DNA from: Bacteroidetes bacterium UBA7674 | GTDB taxonomy: Bacteria; Bacteroidota; Bacteroidia; Chitinophagales; Chitinophagaceae | Direction of reading: 5' to 3' | Assembly: GCA_002483105.1 (NCBI GenBank) | Contig: DLHG01000013.1 | Coordinates: forward strand, 682,001 to 746,000 | Length of the DNA: 64,000 nucleotides | Shown here: piece after piece, positions 15,814 through 24,644 of the stretch | Layout of the letters: each line of letters starts with the position of its first letter | Position numbering within the stretch: the stretch's first letter is position 1 | Notes under the pieces: generated by a model | Told to the model about the DNA's origin: nothing | Seen by the model: the letters and a program-made list of their open reading frames with translations, nothing else | Database searches by the model: none | Program-made: the position numbers and the translations under genes

Positions 15814-18534
15814 ATGTTTCGTAATAAAAGTTTTCTCCTTGTAGTATTTCTGTTGCTATCCATATCCGCTTTTGCGCAAAAAGATACTGAGTTCTGGTTT
15901 GCTGCGCCCGAGGTTTCGGTGAGCAATGCCAACTTCGATAAACCCATACGCTTTTTCATCACTACATATGCAACAGCGGCAACTGTTACGATCAGCCAAC
16001 CTGCCGGTGGTGGTATGCCTCCTCAGACGGTCAACATAGCGGCCAATACCTCCCAATCCGTTGATGTTACCAACTGGATCACCAGCATAGAGAATACGCC
16101 CGCAAATATGACATTGAACTATGGCATTAAGATAGAGTCCACCACACCCGTTACTATTTACTACGAAGTAGTCAGCCTGCAATGCCTTTGCAATCCGGAG
16201 ATATTTGTATTAAAGGGCGCTAACGCACTAGGTACTGATTTTTATATCCCATCACAGACCATAGCTGCAAACAACGCTTCGTACTCTCCCCAGCCATATT
16301 CCTCATTCGATATCGTTGCGACAGAGAATAACACTACAATTACTATTACCCCTTCCAATCCCATCGTCGGCCACCCGGCAGGCACACCTTTTAATATCAT
16401 GCTGAACGAAGGCCAAACCTATTCAGCCACTGCAACGGGTCAGACGGGCGCTTTGCATTTACAGGGTTCTAAAGTTGTTGCTGACAAGCCTATTGCCATC
16501 ACTGTGAAGGATGACCTGCTTACAGGGCCATGGGGTGGCTGCGCAGACCTTGCGGGCGACCAGATCATACCTGTAAATGTTGTAGGTACAGAGTATATCG
16601 CCATGCAAGGTTCGTTGTATAATCCGCTCGACTACATTTATGTAATGGCCACTCAGAATGGTACCACTATTTCACAGAACGGAGCTCCTGCAGGAACATT
16701 GAATGCCGGACAAACTCAGCAACTTTCCATAGGTGCTGCAAGTACTTATATACAATCTTCCTTACCGGTATATGTGCTGCAATTAAGTGGTATCGGTTGC
16801 GAACTCAGTACCTCTGTTCTACCGCAACTGGAATGTACGGGCAGCGACAAAGTCTCATTCGCCCGCTCATCCCCGAACGACCTCTACGTAAACCTCATGG
16901 TGAAAAGCGGTGGCCAGGGCAACTTCCTGGTGAATGGTGTAGCGGGTGTAGTTACCGCCGCACAGTTCACCGCTGTACCGGGTACTGCCAATCAGTGGTT
17001 TGCCGCACAGGTATCATTGCCCATTGGTCCGTATCCGCAAGGCTCTGTCATTTCAGTTACTAACAGCACCAACTTGTTTCACCTGGGTGTACTCGACGGA
17101 AGTGCTCAGAGCGGTGCCCGCTTTGGCTATTTTAGTAACTATGGTATCGTGAACCCGGTAGCAACTACTACCACATCAAGTGTATGTGAGGGAGAAACTA
17201 TCTATCTCTTTGCCGACCCATTGGTAGGCGCTACTTATAATTGGACAGGTCCTAACGGATTTACCAGTACCAGCCAAAACCCTGTAATACCTAATGTAAC
17301 AGTAGCTGACTCAGGCCTGTACACGCTGACCGTTGATGTCGACGGCTGCACAAACAGCACAGATATAAATGTGGTTGTTTTTCCTAAACCCGTTATTAGT
17401 GTCGTAACTGATAAGGATACTATTTGCGGAAGCAATGTTGCTACACTTACGGCATCTGGAGCCGACACTTATTCATGGTCTCCCTCGACAGGACTGAGCA
17501 GTACTACGGGAAGTGTAGTTACAGCTTCGCCTGCAGCTACTACTGTTTATACTGTTATCGGCAGTAATATTCATCAATGTACGGACACAGCATCACTCAC
17601 TATTGTTTACGGAGGTGTAATACAAGTGAATCATAATATAGAAATGTGCAATGATTCTTCGTTCATGTTCGGTAACCAATTGGTGAATACAACAGGCACT
17701 TATTCCCAGTCTTTTGTCGGACTGAGTGGGTGCGATTCCATCGTAACGTTGAATGTTGTAGTAAAAACACCACCACCGCCTGTCACATTTAATGTAAGAG
17801 ACATTTGCCTGGGAAGCGAAATGGCTGTATATGCTTCGGTATCGGGAGCATATACCTACAATTGGGAATTTGGTGATGCCACGGTTAAAAGTGGGTCCGC
17901 TCAGGGGCCCTATTCACTTTCATGGAATGATACCGGCCTTAAGGTAATTTCACTTACCATATCCAACGAATGTGGCTCCGAAACTTACTCAGATAGTATG
18001 TGGGTGAACAGCAAGCCTATTGCAAGGATAAATGAGGTTCAGTCTGCAGCTGCTGGCTTGTGTGGCGGCGATAGTATCACGCTTACAGCATATTCTGACA
18101 TGGGATATGAATATAAATGGTCGGCATCGGGCAAGCTCTTTGGTGCAGACGGGCCAATTTTAGGCTTGATACCTAACGGTGGTTATGTAAAACTGGAAGT
18201 GTCAAACGGTTTTGGTTGTACTGCAACGGACAGTATATATCTAATGATAGAACAATGTTGCGTCGTCGCATTGCCCACGGCTTTCTCGCCCAATGGCGAT
18301 GGTAAAAATGATATTTACAGGGTCATCACCTTAGGGAATAACAAGCTCGTCGATTTTGTTGTCGCCAATCGTTGGGGCGAAGTTGTCTTTGAAACAAAAG
18401 ACATGACGAAAGGATGGAATGGTTACTATAAAGGCCAACCCGCAGACATGGGTGTATATGGCTACATCCTTCGCTATAAATGTTATGACGGAAGTAGCGG
18501 AGAGCAGAAAGGTGATGTGACGCTTATTAGGTAG
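15814..18534 (+). CDS. large secreted IgGFc-binding-domain protein with T9SS type B C-terminus
   Basis: A 906-residue surface or extracellular protein. After a signal peptide (ending SAFAQ) comes an IgGFc-binding-type N-terminal domain (DTEFWFAAPEVS, TPVTIYYEV, NPEIFVLKGANALGTDFYIP; about residues 22-440). Several Ig/PKD-like modules follow (GATYNWTGPNGFTS, ADTYSWSPSTGLSS, YTYNWEFGDATVKSG). The protein ends with a gliding-motility-associated CHU_C/T9SS type B domain (LPTAFSPNGDGKNDIY, WGEVVFETKD, GVYGYILRYKCYDG). The architecture suggests an adhesin or matrix protein. Its stop abuts the convergent gene at 18535. Binding target unknown. Confidence 0.92.
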   Translation: MFRNKSFLLVVFLLLSISAFAQKDTEFWFAAPEVSVSNANFDKPIRFFITTYATAATVTISQPAGGGMPPQTVNIAANTSQSVDVTNWITSIENTPANMTLNYGIKIESTTPVTIYYEVVSLQCLCNPEIFVLKGANALGTDFYIPSQTIAANNASYSPQPYSSFDIVATENNTTITITPSNPIVGHPAGTPFNIMLNEGQTYSATATGQTGALHLQGSKVVADKPIAITVKDDLLTGPWGGCADLAGDQIIPVNVVGTEYIAMQGSLYNPLDYIYVMATQNGTTISQNGAPAGTLNAGQTQQLSIGAASTYIQSSLPVYVLQLSGIGCELSTSVLPQLECTGSDKVSFARSSPNDLYVNLMVKSGGQGNFLVNGVAGVVTAAQFTAVPGTANQWFAAQVSLPIGPYPQGSVISVTNSTNLFHLGVLDGSAQSGARFGYFSNYGIVNPVATTTTSSVCEGETIYLFADPLVGATYNWTGPNGFTSTSQNPVIPNVTVADSGLYTLTVDVDGCTNSTDINVVVFPKPVISVVTDKDTICGSNVATLTASGADTYSWSPSTGLSSTTGSVVTASPAATTVYTVIGSNIHQCTDTASLTIVYGGVIQVNHNIEMCNDSSFMFGNQLVNTTGTYSQSFVGLSGCDSIVTLNVVVKTPPPPVTFNVRDICLGSEMAVYASVSGAYTYNWEFGDATVKSGSAQGPYSLSWNDTGLKVISLTISNECGSETYSDSMWVNSKPIARINEVQSAAAGLCGGDSITLTAYSDMGYEYKWSASGKLFGADGPILGLIPNGGYVKLEVSNGFGCTATDSIYLMIEQCCVVALPTAFSPNGDGKNDIYRVITLGNNKLVDFVVANRWGEVVFETKDMTKGWNGYYKGQPADMGVYGYILRYKCYDGSSGEQKGDVTLIR

Positions 18535-19212
18535 CTAGAATTTATAAGAGGCACCCACACGCATGATGCCTTTGTATCCATAACCAAGTTCAGCAAAGCC
18601 TGAAAGTGTTTTGCCAACCTTGACACCGAACGGTGTTACCTGGAAAGTGAAGTAGTTATCGTTCATAGTGATCTTTTGGTTGGTAGCATCATTTTCAACG
18701 CGCTCAACAACGAATGTGCTACCAAGTCCTAATAGTGCGTAGAAATTCACGAACGGTTTCCTGCTATAGGCTAGGCGAAGCTCAGGAGCAACTGTAAATG
18801 CCCTGCGTTTGTAAGTTCCTATCCTTATTTCTTTGTTCACACCCGGGGTTGGGTCTCCGGTAGTCAACCCCGCACTGTGCATTTCTATGCCCGAACCAAT
18901 ACCGACAGATATCCACGATACCGGGCTGAAATAGTAATTGACGAATAAGGCTCCCGCATACTGCTTGTCGTTAAAATGAGCGTAAGGTGTGGTCGGGCCA
19001 AATAATCGCACTGTCATATCATCATTGAGGTACCCGAACGAATTTTCGCTCATAGATTTATAGGGTATTCTTCCCCAACCATCTTTTACCATATCATGTG
19101 TGCCATATCCATAGCTCACGGCTATTTCACTTTTGCCCTTCAATATAAATGTCTGAGCATTCATTTTAAGAGATAACAGGCTTGCAGCAATAAGTAAAAA
19201 TACCTTTGTCAT
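18535..19212 (-). CDS. outer-membrane beta-barrel protein
   Basis: The frame opens at 19248, but the ATG at 19212 gives a normal signal peptide (MTKVFLLIAASLLSLKMNAQ) and is preferred. The mature part (about 205 residues) has alternating amphipathic strands (EIAVSYGYG, AGALFVNYYFSP, WISVGIGSG, FVNFYALLGLG, FQVTPFGVKVG) and ends with an aromatic residue (GASYKF), as outer-membrane barrels do. It resembles 8- to 10-stranded OmpW/opacity-like proteins. No ligand can be proposed. It is monocistronic. Confidence 0.8.
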   Translation of the reverse strand: MTKVFLLIAASLLSLKMNAQTFILKGKSEIAVSYGYGTHDMVKDGWGRIPYKSMSENSFGYLNDDMTVRLFGPTTPYAHFNDKQYAGALFVNYYFSPVSWISVGIGSGIEMHSAGLTTGDPTPGVNKEIRIGTYKRRAFTVAPELRLAYSRKPFVNFYALLGLGSTFVVERVENDATNQKITMNDNYFTFQVTPFGVKVGKTLSGFAELGYGYKGIMRVGASYKF

Positions 19213-19314
19213 AGTAGGATGTTGAATTTTGATTATCACCTCAAACATTGAGCCAAAATAATATATCTTGGCATTCTGCGAAGGAAAATGTCGTAGCTAT
19301 CGTCTGATACTGAT

Positions 19315-20001
19315 ATGAAACTGCTTTTAGGTGTTGTGTTTTTAATGTTGACGTGTAGGTTTGCTGCGGGTGCTGAAACATGTGTGCCATTACGTTTCGT
19401 TCCCACCTATGGAGGGAAACCTGTCGTATTAGAACAATATTATCAGCTACACGGAGGAGACAGCGTTATGTTCGAGACCTTCAAGTGCTATATTTCCGAC
19501 ATCACTTTTTATAAGGCAGGTAAGCAGGTATTGAAAGAAAAGAACAGCTATCATCTGCTTAATGCGGAAAATGAGGAGACAATGAGCTTATTCATACACA
19601 TGGATGATAGTATCCACTACGATGAGGTTCAGTTTAATATGGGTATTGATAGTGCTACCAGTACTTCAGGCGCGCTTGGTGGAGACCTTGATCCGGCAAA
19701 GGGGATGTTCTGGACATGGCAGAGTGGTTATATCAATTGTAAGATAGAAGGAAGAAGCAATTTGTGCAAAACACGTCACAACGAATTTCAGTTGCACCTT
19801 GGTGGCTATGCCGTTCCGGATAACAGTTTACAAGAGGTCAGGTTAACGATACCTGAGGGTGCCGAAGTTGATATAGTGATACCACTGGATAAATTCCTCT
19901 CCCGGGTAGATATCGCTAAACAAAATGCCATCATGTCTCCGGGTCAGGATGCAGTAGTTGTAGCACGTAAACTGGCTTCCGTTTTTGAAGTGAAGAAATG
20001 A
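19315..20001 (+). CDS. MbnP-family copper-binding-type protein
   Basis: A 228-residue exported protein (signal peptide about residues 1-20). Features of the MbnP family are visible: an N-terminal strand CVPLRFVPTYGGKPVVLEQ, the FKCYISDITFY segment, a GMFWTWQSGYINCKIEG motif (Trp133 and Trp135 in the full-length count) and HNEFQLHLGGY (His161). In characterised MbnP proteins a Trp is oxidised to kynurenine by the partner MbnH, creating a copper site. It overlaps the mbnH-like gene by 4 bp (ATGA), consistent with co-translation. No methanobactin precursor genes are nearby, so a general copper role is inferred. Confidence 0.85.
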   Translation: MKLLLGVVFLMLTCRFAAGAETCVPLRFVPTYGGKPVVLEQYYQLHGGDSVMFETFKCYISDITFYKAGKQVLKEKNSYHLLNAENEETMSLFIHMDDSIHYDEVQFNMGIDSATSTSGALGGDLDPAKGMFWTWQSGYINCKIEGRSNLCKTRHNEFQLHLGGYAVPDNSLQEVRLTIPEGAEVDIVIPLDKFLSRVDIAKQNAIMSPGQDAVVVARKLASVFEVKK

Positions 20002-21011
20002 GAAAGACAGTCGTCATATCAATATTGTGTTCGGCCATCGCGCTTTTATCTTTCACTGTAAAGAAGCAGTTGCTATTCACCATTCCTGAGGGCTGGCCTA
20101 AACCCGTATACGATTTCAAAAAAAATCCCCTGACCGAACAAAAGATAGAAATAGGCAGAAGACTTTTTTACGATCCCATCCTTTCGCGTGATAGCACCAC
20201 CTCCTGCAATAGCTGTCATTTGCAATATACAGCTTTCACCCATGTGGATCATCGCTTAAGTCATGGTATTGATAATCGCATTGGGACACGTAATTCTCCG
20301 GCACTCGTAAATCTTGCCTGGAGTAAACTCTTCATGTGGGATGGGGCGGTGAACCACCTCGATGTACAGGCGCTTGCTCCCATTGCCAATCACGATGAGA
20401 TGGATGAGAGCCTGGAGCATGTCATTAAAAAGCTACAGGCCACATCAACTTATCCCGCTTTGTTCTACGAAGCCTTTGGGGATTCCGTCATCACCGGGGA
20501 AGTAGTGTTGAAGTCTATATCCCAGTTCATGCTGACACTGGTGAGCGCCAATGCTAAGTACGACAAGGTAAAGAGGGGAGAAGACACTTTCTCCGTAAAA
20601 GAAGCAAAAGGTTATGCCTTATTTCAGAAGAATTGTGCTTCCTGCCACGCCGAGCCGCTTTTCACCAATATGCAATTCGAGAACAACGGTCTGCCCTTAG
20701 ACGACTCACTGAAAGACATAGGCCGTATGAAGATCACCCGCAATGCCGCTGATTCGCTTAAGTTTAAAGTACCCACTTTGCGCAATATTGAATTTTCTCA
20801 GCCCTATATGCACGATGGCCGTTTCAAGAACCTGAGCCAGGTACTCAATCATTACATCATGGGCGTCAGCCATAGCTCTACACTTAACCCTCGCCTGCAA
20901 AAGGGTGTCTATCTTTCCGGTAATGAAAAGACAGAACTGGTCGCTTTTCTCCTCACCCTTACCGACAAGGAATTTCTCTACAACACGAAATTTTCCTACT
21001 CTAAGAAATAA
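19998..21011 (+). CDS. MbnH-like di-heme cytochrome c peroxidase (MauG family)
   Basis: A 337-residue periplasmic enzyme with an N-terminal hydrophobic export segment and two c-heme sites, CNSCH (70-74) and CASCH (213-217). The CCP/MauG family reduces peroxide or performs high-valent iron oxidation of a partner protein. Here the partner is the overlapping MbnP-like product, as in known MbnP/MbnH pairs where Trp becomes kynurenine. YMHDGRF (270-276) lies where the second-heme-side ligand region falls in this family. It is followed 75 bp downstream by the YHYH-domain gene. The reaction is inferred from family and context. Confidence 0.88.
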   Translation: MRKTVVISILCSAIALLSFTVKKQLLFTIPEGWPKPVYDFKKNPLTEQKIEIGRRLFYDPILSRDSTTSCNSCHLQYTAFTHVDHRLSHGIDNRIGTRNSPALVNLAWSKLFMWDGAVNHLDVQALAPIANHDEMDESLEHVIKKLQATSTYPALFYEAFGDSVITGEVVLKSISQFMLTLVSANAKYDKVKRGEDTFSVKEAKGYALFQKNCASCHAEPLFTNMQFENNGLPLDDSLKDIGRMKITRNAADSLKFKVPTLRNIEFSQPYMHDGRFKNLSQVLNHYIMGVSHSSTLNPRLQKGVYLSGNEKTELVAFLLTLTDKEFLYNTKFSYSKK

Positions 21012-21086
21012 TTCTTTTAACTGACGAAGGATTTGAAAAAGGCTGGTCGTCTAATGAGTAAGTCTATACCTTCTAAAATTGAAACT

Positions 21087-22268
21087 ATGCTGAAAAAAAC
21101 GCTACTTTTTATTGCATCCTTCCTAATGGCAGCGGCTGCACATGCGCAGGATCCTATGCTGACAAACTGGTGGTTCAATACCACTAACAATATGTACAAT
21201 GGCATCCTTACAGACGTAGAGGCTGTCTATTATACCACGACCAACGTGTATGTAAAAAGCAACAGCGTTCCCAACTACTATCTTGATGGGCAGAGCGTCA
21301 ATGATGCAGAGGCACAAAATGCTGTCTGGATCATACCCCGGACTCCCGTTCCTGACCCGACACCGGGCAGCATACAAGGCGGCCAATCAGGCTTGATGAT
21401 AGATGGTTCTGTTTGTTTTCACCCCGGTGATGCGCAATCTTATAACGGCCAGGGTGTTTGGAATAGGCTGGCCTACTATTTTGAAGGGCAGGATATGGAC
21501 AACTACAATGGTCATAGCACACCTAACGACCATATATATCACCACCACTTCGATAATCTTGCTTTGAATAATACCGGTAGCACCGTGCACTCTCCAATAG
21601 TAGGCTTCGCCTGGGATGGTTATCCTATCTATGGTTCTTATGCCTATGCCAATACTGACGGTACAGGTGGCATCACGCGCATGAAGACAAGTTACCAGAA
21701 GTACACCTATACTACCCGTACCAATGGCCCGAACGTAAATACACAATATCCGATAGGTTGCTTTATAGAAGACTGGGAATATATCAATGGACTGGGTGAC
21801 CTTGACGAACATAATGGCCGCTTTGCAGTAACACCGGAATATCCTTCAGGCACTTATGCTTACTACACAACCATTGACGCCAACGGTGATCCCGAATATC
21901 CTTATTTCATAGGACCTACATTTTATGGTACATTCTCCAACGCAAACCTTGGCCCCGGTCCGGGTACAAATACAGTTCCCGGTGGTGCTACTGAGTATAC
22001 CCCTACTTCTGTAAAAGAAGTAGCAGCTTTGGAAACCAGTTTCAAAGTTTATCCTATTCCGGTAGTTGACTACCTGAATATAGAGCCTGCAAAGTCAGGG
22101 AACTATAAAGTGACTGTATTTGATGCTAAAGGCGCTGTAATAATTAGCAAAGAGATAAAGAGCGTAGACAAAGTGGACATGAAAGAATTGCCATACGGCG
22201 CATACTTCGTACAGGTAGCTGATATAGCCAATGGTTCAGGTTTTGTAAAGAGAATAGTAAAGCAGTAG
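21087..22268 (+). CDS. YHYH-domain secreted protein with T9SS type A tail
   Basis: The frame is open from 21033, but the ATG at 21087 gives a proper signal peptide (MLKKTLLFIASFLMAAAAHAQ). The mature protein (about 370 residues) has YHYH-domain features: NDHIYHHHFDN and VGFAWDGYPIYGSYAY, with several conserved His/Asp/Tyr positions that look like a metal site. The last 80 residues form a T9SS sorting domain (FKVYPIPVVDYLNIEP...FVKRIVKQ). It follows the mbnP-mbnH pair and ends at a strong terminator, so it is probably the third gene of that operon. The function of YHYH domains is not established; metal binding is inferred. Confidence 0.88.
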   Translation: MLKKTLLFIASFLMAAAAHAQDPMLTNWWFNTTNNMYNGILTDVEAVYYTTTNVYVKSNSVPNYYLDGQSVNDAEAQNAVWIIPRTPVPDPTPGSIQGGQSGLMIDGSVCFHPGDAQSYNGQGVWNRLAYYFEGQDMDNYNGHSTPNDHIYHHHFDNLALNNTGSTVHSPIVGFAWDGYPIYGSYAYANTDGTGGITRMKTSYQKYTYTTRTNGPNVNTQYPIGCFIEDWEYINGLGDLDEHNGRFAVTPEYPSGTYAYYTTIDANGDPEYPYFIGPTFYGTFSNANLGPGPGTNTVPGGATEYTPTSVKEVAALETSFKVYPIPVVDYLNIEPAKSGNYKVTVFDAKGAVIISKEIKSVDKVDMKELPYGAYFVQVADIANGSGFVKRIVKQ

Positions 22269-22298
22269 TAGTTTCATAATAGTGTTTTTTTAAGAGCC

Positions 22299-22327
22299 GC
22301 CCCCATGCATCAGCATGGGGGCTTTTT
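22299..22327 (+). terminator. terminator of the mbnP-mbnH-YHYH unit
   Basis: A perfect 10-bp stem, GCCCCCATGC (22299-22308) / GCATGGGGGC (22313-22322), with a 4-nt loop, followed by T5. Confidence 0.92.
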
Positions 22328-22400
22328 GTCTCGGACTTTTTGTCGCAATTACCCCCTAACAATGCCGTACTCAACCACCTTGCGGGAATATTTTCCGCTC

Positions 22401-22454
22401 TACATTTGTACAACCAAAGGGTTACTTATATATTTGCAACCAAAAGGTTACTTA
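22401..22454 (+). promoter_or_regulatory. promoter with paired operators of the ArsR-type regulator
   Basis: Two 18-bp direct copies, CAACCAAAGGGTTACTTA (22411-22428) and CAACCAAAAGGTTACTTA (22437-22454), each contain the palindrome AACC-N4-GGTT. They flank a perfect -7 box TATATTTG (22429-22436). A TTTG at 22405-22408 lies 20 bp upstream as -33 element. This arrangement predicts repression by blocking the promoter, most simply autorepression by the product of the gene starting at 22457. A second TACATTTG box sits at 22401-22408. Confidence 0.75.
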
Positions 22455-22456
22455 TT

Positions 22457-22840
22457 ATGAGAAGAGATGTGTTTCAGGCAATTGCAGACCCTACCCGCAG
22501 GGAGATATTAGGGATGTTATCAGAAGAGCCTCTGAATGTGAATTCTGTTGCAGAGCATTTCGATGTAAGCCGGACGGCGATCTACAAGCACATGAAGATA
22601 TTGATAGAGTGCGGACTGGTAGATGTACAGCAAAAGGGTAGGGAACGCTACTGTGAGGCGAAGCTGGAAAAACTAAGTGAGGTATCGGACTGGGTAGAGC
22701 AGTACCGTAAACTATGGACACAAAAGCTCGATGCCCTGGAGCAATATCTGAATAAAATGCAGAAAGCAGACTCAAAAGCAGCTAAGAAGACCGTCAGCGT
22801 AAAAAAGAAAGCAAGTATCAAGAAGACAACAAGGAAGTAG
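22457..22840 (+). CDS. ArsR/SmtB-type winged-helix repressor
   Basis: The frame is open from 22340, but homology and the promoter (22401-22454) place the start at the ATG at 22457, giving 127 residues. The winged helix is evident: FQAIADPTRREILGML, the recognition helix region VSRTAIYKHMKIL and the wing GRERYCEAK. A Lys/Ser-rich tail (residues 95-127) follows. No metal-binding ELCVCDL-type motif is present, so it belongs to the non-metal subgroup that often controls SRPBCC, VOC or DoxX genes. It heads a run of VOC, DoxX and DHFR-like genes that it probably regulates. Confidence 0.92.
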   Translation: MRRDVFQAIADPTRREILGMLSEEPLNVNSVAEHFDVSRTAIYKHMKILIECGLVDVQQKGRERYCEAKLEKLSEVSDWVEQYRKLWTQKLDALEQYLNKMQKADSKAAKKTVSVKKKASIKKTTRK

Positions 22841-22873
22841 ATCAATATATTTAAACTTTTAAAACCAACAACT

Positions 22874-23308
22874 ATGTACACAGTTAATCCGTACCTGAAT
22901 TTCCAGGGCAACACAGAAGAGGCATTTAATCTTTACAGAAAAGTATTCGGTGGCGAATTCACTTCGCTGATGCGTTTTAAAGAAACGGGAGAAGCCGAAA
23001 AAATGAGCGCTGAAGAAGGCGAAAAGCTCATGCACATATCCCTGCCTATTGGTAAGAATACAATCCTTATGGGTACCGACGCACTCGAATCATTCGGACA
23101 GAAGGTGATAATGGGAAATAATAATTACCTGTGCATCAATACACCCACACGCGAAGAGGCTGACAGGCTGTTCAATGAGCTTTCAGCAGGTGGTAATGTT
23201 GAAATGCCAATGACTGATATGTTCTGGGGCGATTACTTCGGTTCGTTCTTCGATAAATTCGGATTGGGCTGGATGATCAGCTATAATCCTCAGCACATTC
23301 CTCAATAA
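22874..23308 (+). CDS. VOC family protein (PhnB-like)
   Basis: A 144-residue vicinal-oxygen-chelate protein with two beta-alpha-beta-beta-beta units. Typical PhnB-like features are NPYLNFQGNTEEAFNLYRKVFGG at the N terminus, LMHISLPIG, and MFWGDYFGSFFDKFGLGWMI at the C terminus. The family includes glyoxalase and resistance proteins. The activity of this subgroup is unknown. It is 33 bp after the ArsR-type gene in the same direction. Confidence 0.92.
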   Translation: MYTVNPYLNFQGNTEEAFNLYRKVFGGEFTSLMRFKETGEAEKMSAEEGEKLMHISLPIGKNTILMGTDALESFGQKVIMGNNNYLCINTPTREEADRLFNELSAGGNVEMPMTDMFWGDYFGSFFDKFGLGWMISYNPQHIPQ

Positions 23309-23375
23309 TTTAAAACACAACACACGGACGGCACACTAACGACCGGATATTTTTAACTTCTAAAGCACACACACA

Positions 23376-23762
23376 ATGAAAAAAGTCAACATTGCTTATT
23401 GGATCATTACAATATTGTTCGCAGGCTTCATGGCTTTCTCCGGCATCATGGATGCCATGTTGGTTCCGGATGCAGTCTCCATGATGCATGGCCTGTTAGG
23501 ATATCCTGAATACATCATTCCATTCATCGGTTGGGCTAAGGTTATCGGTGCTATTATCATTTTAATTCCCGGATTCCCGAAGCTGAAGGAATGGGCTTAC
23601 GCAGGTTTGTTTATAGACCTTGCCGGCGCTACATATTCAAATATGAGTGTTGCTCCTAAATTCGATCCTGCTGCATTCCTGTTCATGCTCCTGTTCATGG
23701 GTTTCCTGTTCGCTTCTTACTTCCTGCACCACAAGAGGTTGAAGGCGAAGGCCGCGATGTAA
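23376..23762 (+). CDS. DoxX-like membrane protein
   Basis: A 128-residue protein with four predicted transmembrane helices (VNIAYWIITILFAGFMAF, the IIPFIGWAKVIGAIIILIPG region, the AGLFIDLAGA region, FLFMLLFMGFLFASYF). It matches the DoxX_2-like family that commonly accompanies small regulators in Bacteroidota. Biochemical role unknown. It is the third gene of the ArsR-headed operon. Confidence 0.88.
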   Translation: MKKVNIAYWIITILFAGFMAFSGIMDAMLVPDAVSMMHGLLGYPEYIIPFIGWAKVIGAIIILIPGFPKLKEWAYAGLFIDLAGATYSNMSVAPKFDPAAFLFMLLFMGFLFASYFLHHKRLKAKAAM

Positions 23763-23784
23763 TTACTATCACAACATTATCACT

Positions 23785-24339
23785 ATGAGAAAACTGATAT
23801 TCCAGGTAATGGTTTCACTCGATGGCTATACAGAAGGGCCTAAGGGTGAACTGGACTGGCATAATGTGGATGAGGAATTTAACGACTATGCCATCACCTT
23901 GCTGCATAGCCTAGATACACTGCTCTTCGGGCGAAAAACCTATGAAATGATGGCTGCCTACTGGCCATCATCTCATGCAGTAGCGGACGATCCGATAGTG
24001 GCGGAACATATGAATACCCTGAAGAAGATCGTTTGCAGCAATACCATTAAAGAAGTAGGGTGGAACAATTCAGAACTGCTGGGCACTAATGTAGCAGAGC
24101 ACATTACACAGTTGAAACAACAACCGGGCAAAGACATCGCTGTACTAGGGAGCTGCGGACTCATGCAGACATTATTGCCGCACAAATTGGTGGATGAATA
24201 CCGCATCATTACCAACCCAACGCTACTAGGCAGAGGCAAGCCATTGTTTGAAGGCTATGAAGAACGGCTGTCTTTGCAGCACTACAAGACCTGGATATTC
24301 AATTCAGGGAATGTGTTAAATTATTACAAAATGCCATAA
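23785..24339 (+). CDS. dihydrofolate reductase family protein (RibD C-terminal-like)
   Basis: A 184-residue protein of the YwjB/YyaP-type DHFR superfamily. It starts LIFQVMVSLDGYTEGPKGELDW, has LLFGRKTYEMMAAYWP and the pyridine-nucleotide loop AVLGSCGLMQTLLPH, and ends with VDEYRIITNPTLLGRGKPLFEG. It probably uses NADPH, but the substrate is unknown and it is not a housekeeping DHFR. It is 22 bp after the DoxX gene and is the likely last gene of the operon. Confidence 0.9.
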   Translation: MRKLIFQVMVSLDGYTEGPKGELDWHNVDEEFNDYAITLLHSLDTLLFGRKTYEMMAAYWPSSHAVADDPIVAEHMNTLKKIVCSNTIKEVGWNNSELLGTNVAEHITQLKQQPGKDIAVLGSCGLMQTLLPHKLVDEYRIITNPTLLGRGKPLFEGYEERLSLQHYKTWIFNSGNVLNYYKMP

Positions 24340-24381
24340 ATGTATGGTGGAGCTTATTATCTTAGCTAAAACTCCCACTAT

Positions 24382-24639
24382 ATGAAAAAGACCATCTCCC
24401 TATTGTTGCTCGCCGCGGCTTTCACCTTTGGTGCCTGCAAGAAGAGTGGCTGCTGGAAATGCACCACTAAGCAAATGAATGAAGGAGGCATCGGGTTTAG
24501 CGGTGCTGCTGCTAAATTTACCGAGTGTAATAAAACCGAAGCTGAGATAAGACTACTGGAACAAGAGCGTTCTGGAACCCAGGTACACACCAGCAATGGT
24601 GTAACACATACTTCCACCGCAACTACAACCTGTAAATAA
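24382..24639 (+). CDS. small Cys-rich lipoprotein (4-Cys family, copy 1)
   Basis: An 85-residue lipoprotein with a lipobox at FGAC (Cys19), followed by KKSGCWKC. Later cysteines occur in TECNKTEAE and at the C terminus (TTTCK), giving a CxxC...C...C pattern. The neighbour at 24645 shares the pattern closely, and genes at 51989 and 59557 share it loosely. The four conserved Cys probably form two disulphides in the periplasm. No known function. The ATG at 24382 is the only sensible start. Confidence 0.75.
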   Translation: MKKTISLLLLAAAFTFGACKKSGCWKCTTKQMNEGGIGFSGAAAKFTECNKTEAEIRLLEQERSGTQVHTSNGVTHTSTATTTCK

Positions 24640-24644
24640 TTTTT

